This document shows positions 32,846 to 41,075 of a stretch of 64,000 nt of DNA, in pieces; the stretch's first letter is position 1; the number at the start of each line of letters is the position of its first letter. The translations under genes and the position numbers were made by a program. Under the pieces are notes generated by a model. That model saw nothing but the letters and a program-made list of their open reading frames with translations, searched no databases and was not told the origin of the DNA. Source of the DNA: CATQHW01 sp965243545 (GTDB taxonomy: Bacteria > Spirochaetota > Spirochaetia > SZUA-6 > Bin103); assembly GCA_965243545.1 (NCBI GenBank), contig OZ251573.1:1736001-1800000 (forward strand), read 5' to 3'.

Positions 32846-32862
32846 CCGGCGCCCGGCGCCGG
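32846..32862 (+). other. GC-rich hairpin between rpsA and the next gene
   Basis: CCGGCGC, a three-base loop, then GCGCCGG form a 7-bp stem in the 75-base gap after rpsA. No U-tract follows, so it is at best a weak terminator or a message-stabilising stem. In such GC-rich DNA chance is a real alternative. Confidence 0.25.
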
Positions 32863-32870
32863 ACGCGCTG

Positions 32871-33812
32871 ATGCGTCCTGACGTCGTCGCCGTCGACCGC
32901 ACCATGCAGTCGAAGGTGGCGGTCGCCACGCGCGCGGCGGCCACCGATCTGTCGGTGCTGCTGCTGGGCGAACACGGCGTCGGCAAGGCGCTGTTCGCCC
33001 GTCTGATCCACGCCGCGTCGGCCCGCCGCGCCGGACCGTTCGAGGAGGTCAACTGCGCTGCGGTGCCGCCTGACCTGCTGGAGGCGGAGCTGTTCGGCGG
33101 CCCGCGGGACGGGGCGCGCGCGGCCGGCGGCCACCGGCCGGGCCGGCTGGAGCGCGCCGACGGCGGCACCGTCCTGCTCGACGCGGTGGGCGACCTGTCC
33201 CCGCCGATGCAGGCCAAGCTGCTCGGCGCGCTGCAGCACGGCCGCATCTATCCGGTCGGCAGCACCGCCGGGCGGACCGTGCGCACGCGCATCGTCGCCG
33301 CCACCGCGTTCGACCTGGAGAGCCGGGTGGAGCGGGGGGCGTTTCGCCGCGACCTGTTCTATCGGCTCAACGTCCTGCCGATCTACCTGCCGCCGCTCCG
33401 CGAGCGGCCCGACGACGTCACCGCCATGGCTCACCACTTTCTGGCGCGGTCCTGCGCCAACGCCGGCCGCGCCCCGCTCCGGTTCACCGCCTCGGCGCTG
33501 GAGGCCCTGCGGGAGCACCGGTGGCCCGGCAACGTGCGGGAGCTGGCCAACACGGTCGAACGCGCCGTGATCGCCGCCAACTCCTCGATAGAAGCGCATC
33601 ACCTCAACCTCGGCGCCGTCTTGCAGGACCAGGCGAGCGACGCGTATCATGGGGAGTCACTGAAAGACGCGGTGCGCGCCTACAAGCGCCGCTTCATCCG
33701 CGGCGCGCTTGAGTCGCACGGCTGGAATCAGACCAGCGCGGCCCGCTCGCTGGGGATACAGCGCACGTATCTGTCGCGCCTGATCAAGGAATTGGAGATA
33801 TCGAACCGATGA
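32871..33812 (+). CDS. Degenerate sigma-54-activator-like AAA+ protein with Fis-type HTH
   Basis: 313 residues with no N-terminal receiver or sensor domain. The AAA+ fold is recognisable: a Walker-A-like GEHGVGKALFARLIH, FEEVNCAAVPPDLLEAELFG, FRRDLFYRLNVLPIYLPPLRERPDDV and WPGNVRELANTVERAV. The C-terminus is a Fis-like helix-turn-helix (WNQTSAARSLGIQRTYLSRLIKEL). Two key parts are changed. The sigma-54 contact loop GAFTGA is absent (DGARAAGGHRPG), and Walker B reads LLDAVGDL where the catalytic Glu of DEIGDL should be. It is therefore probably a DNA-binding regulator that does not remodel sigma-54. It overlaps the next gene by ATGA. Confidence 0.82.
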   Translation: MRPDVVAVDRTMQSKVAVATRAAATDLSVLLLGEHGVGKALFARLIHAASARRAGPFEEVNCAAVPPDLLEAELFGGPRDGARAAGGHRPGRLERADGGTVLLDAVGDLSPPMQAKLLGALQHGRIYPVGSTAGRTVRTRIVAATAFDLESRVERGAFRRDLFYRLNVLPIYLPPLRERPDDVTAMAHHFLARSCANAGRAPLRFTASALEALREHRWPGNVRELANTVERAVIAANSSIEAHHLNLGAVLQDQASDAYHGESLKDAVRAYKRRFIRGALESHGWNQTSAARSLGIQRTYLSRLIKELEISNR

Positions 33813-34492
33813 GCGACGCGAACCGCGATCCCGTCCGCCTTGCCGAAGCCGTGGGGCACGCCATCGCGCGGCTGCGCGTGCCGCTGCTGACGCTGCTGGC
33901 GCTGGTCGCGGCCGTGTTGATCGTCACCGTGGTGGTGACCGAGCGGCGCCGGACGCTGCTGGAGAGCTCGACCGTGCTGATCGAAGAGGTGGAGCGGCGC
34001 TGGCTGGCCGTGCCCGCCGACGAGCGCGCGAGCATCGACGACGAGGTGGTCCCGCAGCTGGAGCTGATCGCGCAACGCCACGGCGGCCGGTACGCAGGCA
34101 GGCGGGCGCTGCAGCTGCTGGCCGACCGGCACGCCGAGCGCCGGGAGTGGCAGGAGGCCGCCGACCGGTACGAGGAGCTGGCCGGCCGGTCGACCGGCTA
34201 CCTGGCCGCGCTGGCGCTCAGCAACGCGGCGGTCGCGCGCGAGGAGCTCGGCGACCGCGACGCCGCCTGGAACCTGTACGCTGAGGTCGCCAGCCGGTAC
34301 CCGGATGAGATGGCGTTGGCGCCGCGGGCGCTGTTCGCGCAGGCGCGGCTCGAAGAGGAGCGGGGCGATGTGGCCGCCGCGAACGATGCCTACGCCGCAC
34401 TGGAAGAGGCGTATCCGGCCAGCCGCTGGTCGCTCCTGGCCCGCAACCGGCTGATCTACCTGCGGGCCACCGGCGCGCTTGACGGCCCCTGA
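33809..34492 (+). CDS. Membrane-anchored TPR protein (YfgM-like layout)
   Basis: 227 residues with one N-terminal membrane helix at about residues 25-48 (LLTLLALVAAVLIVTVVV), then helical repeats such as WQEAADRYEELAGRSTGYLAALALSNAAVAREELGD and AAWNLYAEVASRYPDEMALAPRALF. The layout, a short cytoplasmic end, one helix and external TPRs, resembles YfgM/BamD-like envelope helpers, but the family cannot be fixed. The ATG overlaps the stop of the preceding regulator, and the following lipoprotein overlaps its end by 14 bases, so the three form a compact unit. Confidence 0.75.
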   Translation: MSDANRDPVRLAEAVGHAIARLRVPLLTLLALVAAVLIVTVVVTERRRTLLESSTVLIEEVERRWLAVPADERASIDDEVVPQLELIAQRHGGRYAGRRALQLLADRHAERREWQEAADRYEELAGRSTGYLAALALSNAAVAREELGDRDAAWNLYAEVASRYPDEMALAPRALFAQARLEEERGDVAAANDAYAALEEAYPASRWSLLARNRLIYLRATGALDGP

Positions 34493-35192
34493 TCGCCGCC
34501 CGCCGGCGGCGACGAGCGGGCGCTGCCTGGCCGTCGGCGCGCTGGCCGCCGTCCTGATCGGCGCGTGCGGCCTTCCCTCGGAGTCGGTGCTGGTGCGCCC
34601 CGTGCCCGCCGGTGAGGGAGGTTGTGAGGCGGATACGTCGCCGGAGACGATGAGCTTCTGCGTGTCCGTGTCCGCTTCCGGGGATGGCATTCTCCTCGGT
34701 TATGAAATTTATTACAAGCTGATAGCATCGGTGGAAAGGACGCCCCAAGCGAGTCATCACGACGTCCTGCGCGCCCGGTTCGGCCGGTTGTCGAACTCCG
34801 CATCCCGTCGCTGCGGCGGCGATCCGCCGCTGGTGAGCGTAGCAGGCGCCGGTGCGGACGACACGGTCACCTTGGACGTGGGAGCGCTCCGGACCGCGGG
34901 CGAGCCGTTTCTGCGGCTTTCCTGGCGCACGGCAGGGCAGGGGACGTTTGATGTGCGCCGCGGCATCGAAGACCCGGCCGACCCGCTCCGCGCCTGCCGG
35001 CGCTTCTCTGTGATCGACGGCTACGCGAGGGGCCACCGGGATCTCAGCGTTGCGGCTGCCGCCGCGCTCACCGCGCGTAGCGGGGCCCTGATCGAGATGG
35101 TCGCGTACGCGGTGAGCTACGGGCTCGACCGCGGCCAGAGGTTCTACAGCGCGCCGGTAGAGATCGGCCGCAAACGGCTCGATCTCTACTGA
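34479..35192 (+). CDS. Predicted lipoprotein of unknown function
   Basis: 237 residues. The signal peptide ends in a lipobox (LIGAC, Cys at residue 30), so the protein should be lipid-anchored in the envelope. The mature part has no repeat or enzyme motif I can name. The last 60 residues are predicted helix and strand (DLSVAAAAALTARSGALIEMVAYAVSYG), ending SAPVEIGRKRLDLY. The start is a TTG at 34479, 14 bases inside the previous gene. Base composition around 34620-34760 is noticeably less GC-rich than its neighbours. Spirochaetes carry many lineage-specific lipoproteins, and this may be one. Confidence 0.68.
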   Translation: MTAPDRRPPAATSGRCLAVGALAAVLIGACGLPSESVLVRPVPAGEGGCEADTSPETMSFCVSVSASGDGILLGYEIYYKLIASVERTPQASHHDVLRARFGRLSNSASRRCGGDPPLVSVAGAGADDTVTLDVGALRTAGEPFLRLSWRTAGQGTFDVRRGIEDPADPLRACRRFSVIDGYARGHRDLSVAAAAALTARSGALIEMVAYAVSYGLDRGQRFYSAPVEIGRKRLDLY

Positions 35193-35197
35193 CCGGC

Positions 35198-35473
35198 GTG
35201 CTGGCGTATCTGAACGCCGCGCTGACGTACGCGGCGGTCGCCTTGGGCTGCGCGATCCTGGTCTTCTACGTGGCGCGCCGGCCGGTACCGGGCCGCTTCC
35301 CGGGCGCGCTCATCGTCGGCTTGATCGGCGCCGTGCTCGGCGGCGTCGCCGACCAGTTCCTGGGCGGCGTGTTCGAGCGGCTCACGGACGTCAACACGGT
35401 CAATCTGTTCGCCGCCGCCGGCGCGTCGCTGCTGTGCATCTGGCTGCTGTCGGCGGCCGGCCGCCCCAAGTGA
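35198..35473 (+). CDS. Small membrane protein, possibly GlsB/YeaQ/YmgE-like
   Basis: 91 residues with three hydrophobic segments: AALTYAAVALGCAILVFYV, a Gly-rich ALIVGLIGAVLGGVADQFLGG, and VNLFAAAGASLLCIWLL. The Gly-rich middle helix resembles the transglycosylase-associated (GlsB) family, whose role is unclear. The match is weak because the first helix and loops differ. The start is GTG, five bases after the lipoprotein stop. It is the last gene before the tRNA. Confidence 0.6.
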   Translation: MLAYLNAALTYAAVALGCAILVFYVARRPVPGRFPGALIVGLIGAVLGGVADQFLGGVFERLTDVNTVNLFAAAGASLLCIWLLSAAGRPK

Positions 35474-35541
35474 AGGCAGGCGGCGGTCAAGGCGGATGCC
35501 GCCGACGTGATGGCCGTCCTGCGGTAGCGGCGGAGGGCCGT

Positions 35542-35571
35542 TTGACCGCGGCGGGGCGCGGCGGGTCAAAT
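35542..35571 (+). promoter_or_regulatory. Candidate tRNA-Lys promoter overlapping an inverted repeat
   Basis: TTGACC (35542-35547), 18 bases, TCAAAT (35566-35571); a start near 35577 would lie three bases before the tRNA. The same bases form an inverted repeat (TTTGACC and GGTCAAA at 35541-35547 and 35564-35570), so the element could also be an operator. The -10 match is only four of six. Confidence 0.4.
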
Positions 35572-35579
35572 GTCGGCGC

Positions 35580-35652
35580 GGGCCGCTAGCTCAGGTGGTA
35601 GAGCAACAGCCTTTTAAGCTGTGGGTCGACGGTTCGAATCCGTCGCGGCTCA
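35580..35652 (+). tRNA. tRNA-Lys (anticodon UUU)
   Basis: 73 bases fold into a complete cloverleaf. The acceptor stem is GGGCCGC with GCGGCTC (one G-U at position 2-71), and the discriminator is A. The D arm is GCTC-AGGTGGTA-GAGC. The anticodon arm is ACAGC-CTTTTAA-GCTGT with anticodon TTT. The variable loop is GGGTC, and the T arm is GACGG-TTCGAAT-CCGTC. The CCA end is not encoded. The Rieske-protein gene starts 15 bases later. I found no second copy of the 3' end that would mark an integration site. Confidence 0.96.
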
Positions 35653-35667
35653 AGACGAGGTAAGGAT

Positions 35668-37527
35668 ATGGCGGGGCAGACGATGGTCGATGAACGGTAC
35701 GCCGCGGCGGGCACGGTCGGGGAGGTGCGCGCCAAGGGGGTGGTCCTGGTCGAGGGCGACGGCGTCACGATCGCGGTGTTCGCCGACGGCGACCGCATTG
35801 TGGCGGTCGACAACCGCTGCCCGCACATGGGGTTCCCGCTCCACCGCGGCTCGTTGCGCGACGGCATCCTCACCTGCCACTGGCACCACGCCCGGTTCGA
35901 CGCCGCCAGCGGCTGCGCGTTCGACCTGTTCGCCGACGACGTACCGTCCTACGAGGTGCGGATCGTCGACCGGCAGGTCCTGGTGTCGCGCACGCCGCGC
36001 CGGCGCGCCGACGCCCGGTTCTACCGGGAGCGCCTGCAGCGCGGGCTCGACATCGGCGTAGGCTTGATCCAGGCCAAGGCGCTGCTCGGCCTTCTGGACG
36101 ACGGCCAGGAGGCGTCCGAGGTGATCGCCGCGGTCGCCGGCTTCGCCGCCCGCAGGCTGGCGCAGTGGGGCGAGGGGCTGGTGCGCCTCACCTGCGTGGC
36201 GAACCTTGCGCCGTACCTGAGCGCGGACACTCGCTACTTCGCGCTCTACTACGCCACCCGGCAGATCGCCGCGGAGGCGGCGGGCGCCGTGCCGCACCGC
36301 CTGCGCGGCACGCTCGACGGCGACCGCCGCCGGCTCGACGAGCTCTCCCGCTGGCTGTCGACGTTCGTCGCCGCCCGCCACGCCGACGGGGTCGAACGGA
36401 CGCTGGCGACCGCGCTGCGCACGCAGAGCGCGCGCGACGCCGCCGGACTGCTGTCCGGTGCGGCAGCGCAACGGCTGTATGCGGAGGGCGGCCACCTGCT
36501 CGACTCCTGCAACAAGATGTTCGAGCTGATCGATCACGTCGGCGCCGGTGACGCAGAGACGCACGCGGCGCTGCTGGCCGGCCGGATCGCCGCGGCGCGC
36601 GGCGAGGAGGAGGGGAGCGCCTGGCGGCACCCGGTCGATCTGGTGAGCGCCGCCCGTGACCTGGAGGAGTCTTTGCCGGCCCTGCTGGAACAGGACGCGG
36701 GGGCGGATGGGAACGGGGCCGCAGCCGGAGCACACGGGGAGGCCGTAGCGGACCGGGCCGATGCAGCGGACAGGGGCGGCGTAGCGGAGGCCGCGCGGGC
36801 GGCGGCGGGCCGCCTGCTGCCGGTGCTGCTGGGCGATGACGGGCCGGCGCTGGTGTCGGCCATCGGCGGCGAGATCGCCGGCGGGACCGCGCCCCGCACG
36901 CTGTCGGCCGTGGTCGCCTATGCGGCCGGGTTGCGTCTGGCGCGCTTTTCGGCCGCCAACGACGTGGGCGACTGGTTCAGCGCGCAGCACACCTTCATCT
37001 TTGCGAACGCCGTGGACCAAGCCGTCCGGCGCAACCCGACCACGCGCACGGTGGCGGCGATCGTGCAGGCGGCGCTGGCCGTGCACGCCGACCGATTCCT
37101 CAACGTCCCGCCGGCGCGGCTGCCGGGCGAGCGGGACGGCCTGGACGCGCTGCCGGCGGAGCCGCAGGCGTTGCTCGACCGGCTGCTCGACACCATGGAT
37201 CGCCGTAGCGAACCGGGCGAGGCGGACGCGCTGACCGCCCGTTATCTCCGCACCGGCGGCTCCCCGGGACGGCTGGTCGATACGCTGGCCTACGCGACGG
37301 TGCGCGAGGACCTCGACTTCCACAGCCTGCAGGTGCTGGAAGCGGCGGTCGCGCAGGGACGCACCTGGGGCGGCGGCCCGGAGCGGGAGCACCTGATGGT
37401 CGGGGTGGCGCGCAACTTGGCCGCGCACTGCCCCACGCGGCGCGCCGGTCTCAGCACCGCCCTGATCGCACGGCGCCTGCATCGGGGTCAGGCGCTCTAC
37501 GAAGATGGCGGCGAGCGGGATGACTAA
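35668..37527 (+). CDS. Rieske [2Fe-2S] protein with a large helical C-terminal region
   Basis: 619 residues. The first 105 are a Rieske domain with both cluster motifs intact: C51-P-H53 (NRCPHMGFPLHRGSL) and C70-x2-H73 (LTCHWHHARFDAASG). This resembles the small ferredoxin type of aromatic-ring dioxygenase systems. Residues about 110-619 are nearly all helical, rich in His and Asp (YFALYYATRQIAAEAAGA; ANDVGDWFSAQHTFIFANAVDQA; DRFLNVPPARLPG). I do not recognise a named domain there. The conserved-looking His residues could form a metal or cofactor site, making this a self-contained oxygenase, but that is inference. AAGGA precedes the ATG at a good distance. No reductase gene is adjacent. Confidence 0.82.
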   Translation: MAGQTMVDERYAAAGTVGEVRAKGVVLVEGDGVTIAVFADGDRIVAVDNRCPHMGFPLHRGSLRDGILTCHWHHARFDAASGCAFDLFADDVPSYEVRIVDRQVLVSRTPRRRADARFYRERLQRGLDIGVGLIQAKALLGLLDDGQEASEVIAAVAGFAARRLAQWGEGLVRLTCVANLAPYLSADTRYFALYYATRQIAAEAAGAVPHRLRGTLDGDRRRLDELSRWLSTFVAARHADGVERTLATALRTQSARDAAGLLSGAAAQRLYAEGGHLLDSCNKMFELIDHVGAGDAETHAALLAGRIAAARGEEEGSAWRHPVDLVSAARDLEESLPALLEQDAGADGNGAAAGAHGEAVADRADAADRGGVAEAARAAAGRLLPVLLGDDGPALVSAIGGEIAGGTAPRTLSAVVAYAAGLRLARFSAANDVGDWFSAQHTFIFANAVDQAVRRNPTTRTVAAIVQAALAVHADRFLNVPPARLPGERDGLDALPAEPQALLDRLLDTMDRRSEPGEADALTARYLRTGGSPGRLVDTLAYATVREDLDFHSLQVLEAAVAQGRTWGGGPEREHLMVGVARNLAAHCPTRRAGLSTALIARRLHRGQALYEDGGERDD

Positions 37528-37581
37528 CTAACCCAAGTAGGCCGCCGCCTGTGGAGGGCGGCACGGAGGACGCGGGACGCG

Positions 37582-37609
37582 GTGACGAAACAGCCCCCTG
37601 TTTTGTCAC
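37582..37609 (+). other. 12-bp inverted repeat between the Rieske and AAA genes
   Basis: GTGACGAAACAG, a CCCC loop and CTGTTTTGTCAC pair over all 12 positions (one G-U in RNA). It is 25 bases before the AAA gene start and 55 bases after the Rieske stop. It may be a terminator for the upstream gene, whose 3' arm carries TTTT, or an operator controlling the ATPase gene. Its relatively A/T-rich sequence stands out in this genome. Confidence 0.5.
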
Positions 37610-37633
37610 GGTCCATGCTATTGTTGGGGCCTC

Positions 37634-39040
37634 ATGGAGCACATGGAGCGGTCCATTGAGGAACCCCTGCGCCGTTGGCTGGCGCGGCGGCGGCGGAAGC
37701 CGCTGGTGCTGCGCGGCGCCCGGCAGGTCGGCAAGACCACGGTCGTGCGGCGGTTCGCGGCCGCCGCCGGTCTGGACCTGTGCGAGGTCAACCTGGAGCG
37801 CCATCTCTATCTGGATGAGGTGTTCAAGAGCCTCGACACCCGCCGCATCCTGCGCGAGCTGGAAACGATCGGCGGCCGGCGGCTGACCGGCGCCATCCTC
37901 TTCCTGGACGAGGTGCAGGCGGCGCCGCATGCGCTGCACGCCCTGCGGTACCTGTATGAGGATCGGCCCGAGTTACCGGTGTTGGCGGCGGGCTCCCTGC
38001 TGGAGTTCGCGCTGGCCGACCACGCGTTCTCCATGCCGGTGGGGCGCATCGAGTACTTGCACCTCGGGCCGATGTCGTTCGCGGAGTTCCTGCGCGCCGC
38101 CGACGCCGGCCTGTCCGAGCAGCTCGATTCGTTCGACCCGGAGGCGCCGCCCGGCGACGCGGCGCACCGCCTGCTGCACCGGCGCTTGCGGGAGTATCTG
38201 CTGGTGGGAGGTTTGCCGGAGGCGGTGCAGGCGCACTGCGAAACAGGATCACCCCTGGAGGTCGCGGCCGTGCACCGGTCGATCGCCGACACCTACCGGG
38301 ATGACTTCGCCAAGTACGCCAGGGGCTCCCGGCTCACGCGCCTGCAGCGGCTGTTCGGCGCCATCCCCAGATCGGTGGGGCGGAAGGTGACCTATCGAAA
38401 TCTCGACCCCGACGCGCGCGCGGAGGAAGTGCGGGCGGCGCTGGACCTGCTGGTCAAGGCGCGCATCGCCGCGCGCGTGACCCACAGCCACTGTTCCGGG
38501 TTGCCGCTCGGCGCGGACGCCGACGAGCGCACCTGCAAGCTGCTGTTCCTGGACGTGGGGTTGATGAACCACGTCTGCGGCCTGGACGCGCCGAGCATCG
38601 AGTCGCTGGACGAGATTCGGTTGGTGAACGAAGGCGGCATCGCCGAGCAGTACGTGGGCCAGCAGTTGATGGCGTTCGGCGCCGGGGAGGCCGCCCCGGC
38701 GCTCCACTATTGGCTGCGCCACGCCCGCGCCGGCAACGCCGAAGTCGATTACGTGATCTCGCGTGGCGACTGGATCGTCCCGGTCGAGGTCAAGGCGGGC
38801 CGCAGCGGCTCGTTGAAGTCTCTGTTCCAGTTCGCCCACGAGAAACGGCCGCCGCTGGCGGTCCGCTTCGACGCCAACCCGCCGAGCCTGCAGACCGTGC
38901 GCCACGCCGTGCGCGCCGGCGGCGCCGCGGCCCCGGTGACGCTCCCGCTCCTGTCGCTACCGCTGTACGCCGCGGAGGCGCTGCCGCGCCTGATCGATCG
39001 CCTGCGCACCCCGCCGACGCCCGGGCCGTTGCGGAGGTGA
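37634..39040 (+). CDS. AAA ATPase with DUF4143 C-terminal domain
   Basis: This 468-residue protein belongs to the widespread bacterial and archaeal ATPase family with a C-terminal DUF4143. Walker A is LRGARQVGKTTVVRRF near residue 25-40, Walker B is AILFLDEVQ near 95, and VLAAGSLLEFAL is the sensor-like strand. LHLGPMSFAEFL and LREYLLVGGLPEAV are family hallmarks. The C-terminal half has EVDYVISRGDWIVPVEVKAGRSGSLKSL, a PD-(D/E)XK-like VEVK strand seen in DUF4143. The biological role of the family is not settled. An alternative Met lies three codons in. Confidence 0.9.
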   Translation: MEHMERSIEEPLRRWLARRRRKPLVLRGARQVGKTTVVRRFAAAAGLDLCEVNLERHLYLDEVFKSLDTRRILRELETIGGRRLTGAILFLDEVQAAPHALHALRYLYEDRPELPVLAAGSLLEFALADHAFSMPVGRIEYLHLGPMSFAEFLRAADAGLSEQLDSFDPEAPPGDAAHRLLHRRLREYLLVGGLPEAVQAHCETGSPLEVAAVHRSIADTYRDDFAKYARGSRLTRLQRLFGAIPRSVGRKVTYRNLDPDARAEEVRAALDLLVKARIAARVTHSHCSGLPLGADADERTCKLLFLDVGLMNHVCGLDAPSIESLDEIRLVNEGGIAEQYVGQQLMAFGAGEAAPALHYWLRHARAGNAEVDYVISRGDWIVPVEVKAGRSGSLKSLFQFAHEKRPPLAVRFDANPPSLQTVRHAVRAGGAAAPVTLPLLSLPLYAAEALPRLIDRLRTPPTPGPLRR

Positions 39041-39057
39041 CTCGTGCGGCGTACCAT
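39029..39057 (+). promoter_or_regulatory. Candidate promoter for the desaturase gene
   Basis: TTGCGG (39029-39034), a 17-base spacer and TACCAT (39052-39057) overlap the last codons of the ATPase gene. Predicted transcription starts about 9 bases before the ATG at 39073, so the message would be nearly leaderless. This agrees with the absence of a Shine-Dalgarno sequence there. Confidence 0.35.
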
Positions 39058-39072
39058 GTTCGGTCCTGACAT

Positions 39073-40239
39073 ATGCAACAGAAAGCGTCGGCGCGGGAGT
39101 TCCCGCCGCTGGAACGGGTGCGGGAGGATCTGCGGGTCAGGTGGTATCGCTGCCCGATCGAACCCGCCAAGCTGCGCGCGCTGATGCAGCGTAGCGATCT
39201 GCAGGGCGCGTTCCAGACGCTTGGCCACCTGGGGCTGTGGGCGGTCTGCGGCGCGGCCACCGCCTGGTTCTTCATCCAAGGCTTGTGGCTGCCGTTCGCG
39301 CTCGCGCTCTGGTGCCAGGGTACGGTGGGCACCTTTCTGCGCGGCCTCGCCACCCACGAGCTCGGCCACGGCACCGTGTTCAAGACCAAGTGGCTCAACG
39401 GCTTCTTCCTGGCGCCGCTGTCGATGCTCACCTGGTGGAGCCACCACGAGTACGCGATGAGCCACACCTACCACCATCGCTACACGCTCTACCCGGAAGG
39501 CGACCGCGAGGTGGTGCTGCCGATCGACCTGCCGCTGAAGCCGCTGCAGCTCCTGCAGCGCCTCACCTTCAACGTGCAGGGGATGGTGCAGGTCATCGGC
39601 GCCGCGGTGCGCATGGCCATTCCGTACTACCGCCGCGACCTCACCAGCATCCGCACCAGTGAATGGACGGAAGCGTTGTTCAAGCTGGCGCCCGAGGTGG
39701 AGCGCAAGGCGGTGCGGTTCGCGCGCCTGACGATTCTGTTCCACGGCGGGCTGCTGGTGGTGTCGGCGGTGACCGGCGCTTGGTGGATCTCGATCGTGTT
39801 CACCGGCTTTCTGTTCTGCGGCAACTGGCTGGCCGGGCTGGTGGGCACCCCGATGCACGTTGGGCTGATGGACGGCGTGCCCGACTTCCGCATGTGCGTG
39901 CGCTCCAACCGGCTCGATCCGTTCACCTCGTTTCTGTACTGGCGCATGAATTGGCACACCGAGCACCACATGTTCGCCGGCGTGCCCTGCTACAATCTCA
40001 AGAAGCTGGCGCGCGAGATTGCCCCCGACATGCCGGAGCTGCGCGGCCTGTGGCAGAGCTGGCGGGAGATGATCACGGTCGAGCGGCGCCGCCGCACCGA
40101 ACCCGCCTACCAGTACCGGACGCCGCTGCCGCCCACCGCCCATCCCGCGGTGCTGCGCGAGGAGGACGCGCCCGCCCGCCGTGGCGAGCGCGCCCGCATG
40201 GAAGCATCGATCGGTGAGCTCGCCCCCGCCGGCCGCTAA
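39073..40239 (+). CDS. Membrane fatty acid desaturase
   Basis: 388 residues of the diiron membrane desaturase family. Three His boxes are present: HELGHGTVF, HHEYAMSHTYHHR and NWHTEHHMFAGVPCYNL, with His in the expected 4, 5 and 4-5 residue spacing. Hydrophobic pairs flank them (LWAVCGAATAWFFIQGLWLPFALALW; ILFHGGLLVVSAVTGAWWISIVF). The closest known relatives are acyl-lipid, sphingolipid or carotenoid-type desaturases and hydroxylases; the substrate cannot be told. The C-terminal 60 residues are a polar tail. It stands just before a PhyH-type dioxygenase gene, suggesting lipid or sterol-like substrate modification. Confidence 0.88.
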   Translation: MQQKASAREFPPLERVREDLRVRWYRCPIEPAKLRALMQRSDLQGAFQTLGHLGLWAVCGAATAWFFIQGLWLPFALALWCQGTVGTFLRGLATHELGHGTVFKTKWLNGFFLAPLSMLTWWSHHEYAMSHTYHHRYTLYPEGDREVVLPIDLPLKPLQLLQRLTFNVQGMVQVIGAAVRMAIPYYRRDLTSIRTSEWTEALFKLAPEVERKAVRFARLTILFHGGLLVVSAVTGAWWISIVFTGFLFCGNWLAGLVGTPMHVGLMDGVPDFRMCVRSNRLDPFTSFLYWRMNWHTEHHMFAGVPCYNLKKLAREIAPDMPELRGLWQSWREMITVERRRRTEPAYQYRTPLPPTAHPAVLREEDAPARRGERARMEASIGELAPAGR

Positions 40240-40283
40240 CCTAGTGCGCCGGACCGTGCTACGGTCCCGGCGGAGGACCGGCG

Positions 40284-41075
40284 ATGGTGAATGAAGAGGC
40301 TCCGGCGGGGCTGGCGGCGCTGGAGCGGGACGGCTTCCTGCTGGCGCCGGGGGCGCTCGACGCCGAAGCGGTGGCGTGGTGGAAGGGGACGCTGTACGAC
40401 CTGCACCGCCGCGGCCTGAACGAGATCGACAACTCGGTCGGCAACGTGGCGTTCGAGAGCCTGTTGCGGCTTGCGCCTGCGCGCTCGCGGCTCCTGGTCG
40501 GGCATCCGAGCGTCGCGCCGTACCTCCGGGCGATCCTGGGCCGGCAGTGCCAGCTCCGCTCGTTGCGCGCGCACCTCAACCCGCGCGCCTACCGGCAGGA
40601 GTGGCACATGGACTTCACCGACTACCAGTACCAGGAGCGCCGGTCGGAGGCGGGACGGCCGGTGCGCGCGCTCTGCATGAACACCACCTTCTACCTCACC
40701 GACAACACGCCGGAACGCGGGCGCCTCACGTTCCTCACCGGCTACGTCGACCGGCCGATCCCGGACGAGATCCTGCCCTACGTCCATTACACCGACGACC
40801 GCGCCAACCGCTTCCAGGCGTGGTGCGACCGGCAGCCGCAGGCGCACCTCCATCCGCGGGCCGGCGACGCGGTGGTGTTCTTCAGCCACGTGCCGCACCA
40901 GGGAGTCAAGTTCGGCGACGACCCGCCGGACGACGTCCGCGCCAACCTGGTGCTGCACTACCAGCAGAACCCGATGTATCCGGGCATCCGCTTCGTCAGC
41001 ACTCCGGATCTCACGCTCGGCGCGCTCGGCTACGCCGGCACCTTCCCGTTCGCAGAGGCTGACGGCGCCGGTTGA
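40284..41075 (+). CDS. Phytanoyl-CoA dioxygenase (PhyH)-like protein
   Basis: 263 residues with the Fe(II)/2-oxoglutarate oxygenase layout of the PhyH family. The iron-binding HxD is in EWHMDFTDYQYQ and the distal His in VVFFSHVPHQGVKFGDDPP. The 2-oxoglutarate Arg is likely the one in DDVRANLVLHYQ. A helical N-terminus (LAALERDGFLLAPGALDAEAV) fits the family. Such enzymes hydroxylate small molecules or lipids. It has a good GGAGG 7 bases before the ATG. The 118 bases after it, before a convergent gene, are slightly A/T-richer and hold nothing I can name. Confidence 0.8.
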   Translation: MVNEEAPAGLAALERDGFLLAPGALDAEAVAWWKGTLYDLHRRGLNEIDNSVGNVAFESLLRLAPARSRLLVGHPSVAPYLRAILGRQCQLRSLRAHLNPRAYRQEWHMDFTDYQYQERRSEAGRPVRALCMNTTFYLTDNTPERGRLTFLTGYVDRPIPDEILPYVHYTDDRANRFQAWCDRQPQAHLHPRAGDAVVFFSHVPHQGVKFGDDPPDDVRANLVLHYQQNPMYPGIRFVSTPDLTLGALGYAGTFPFAEADGAG

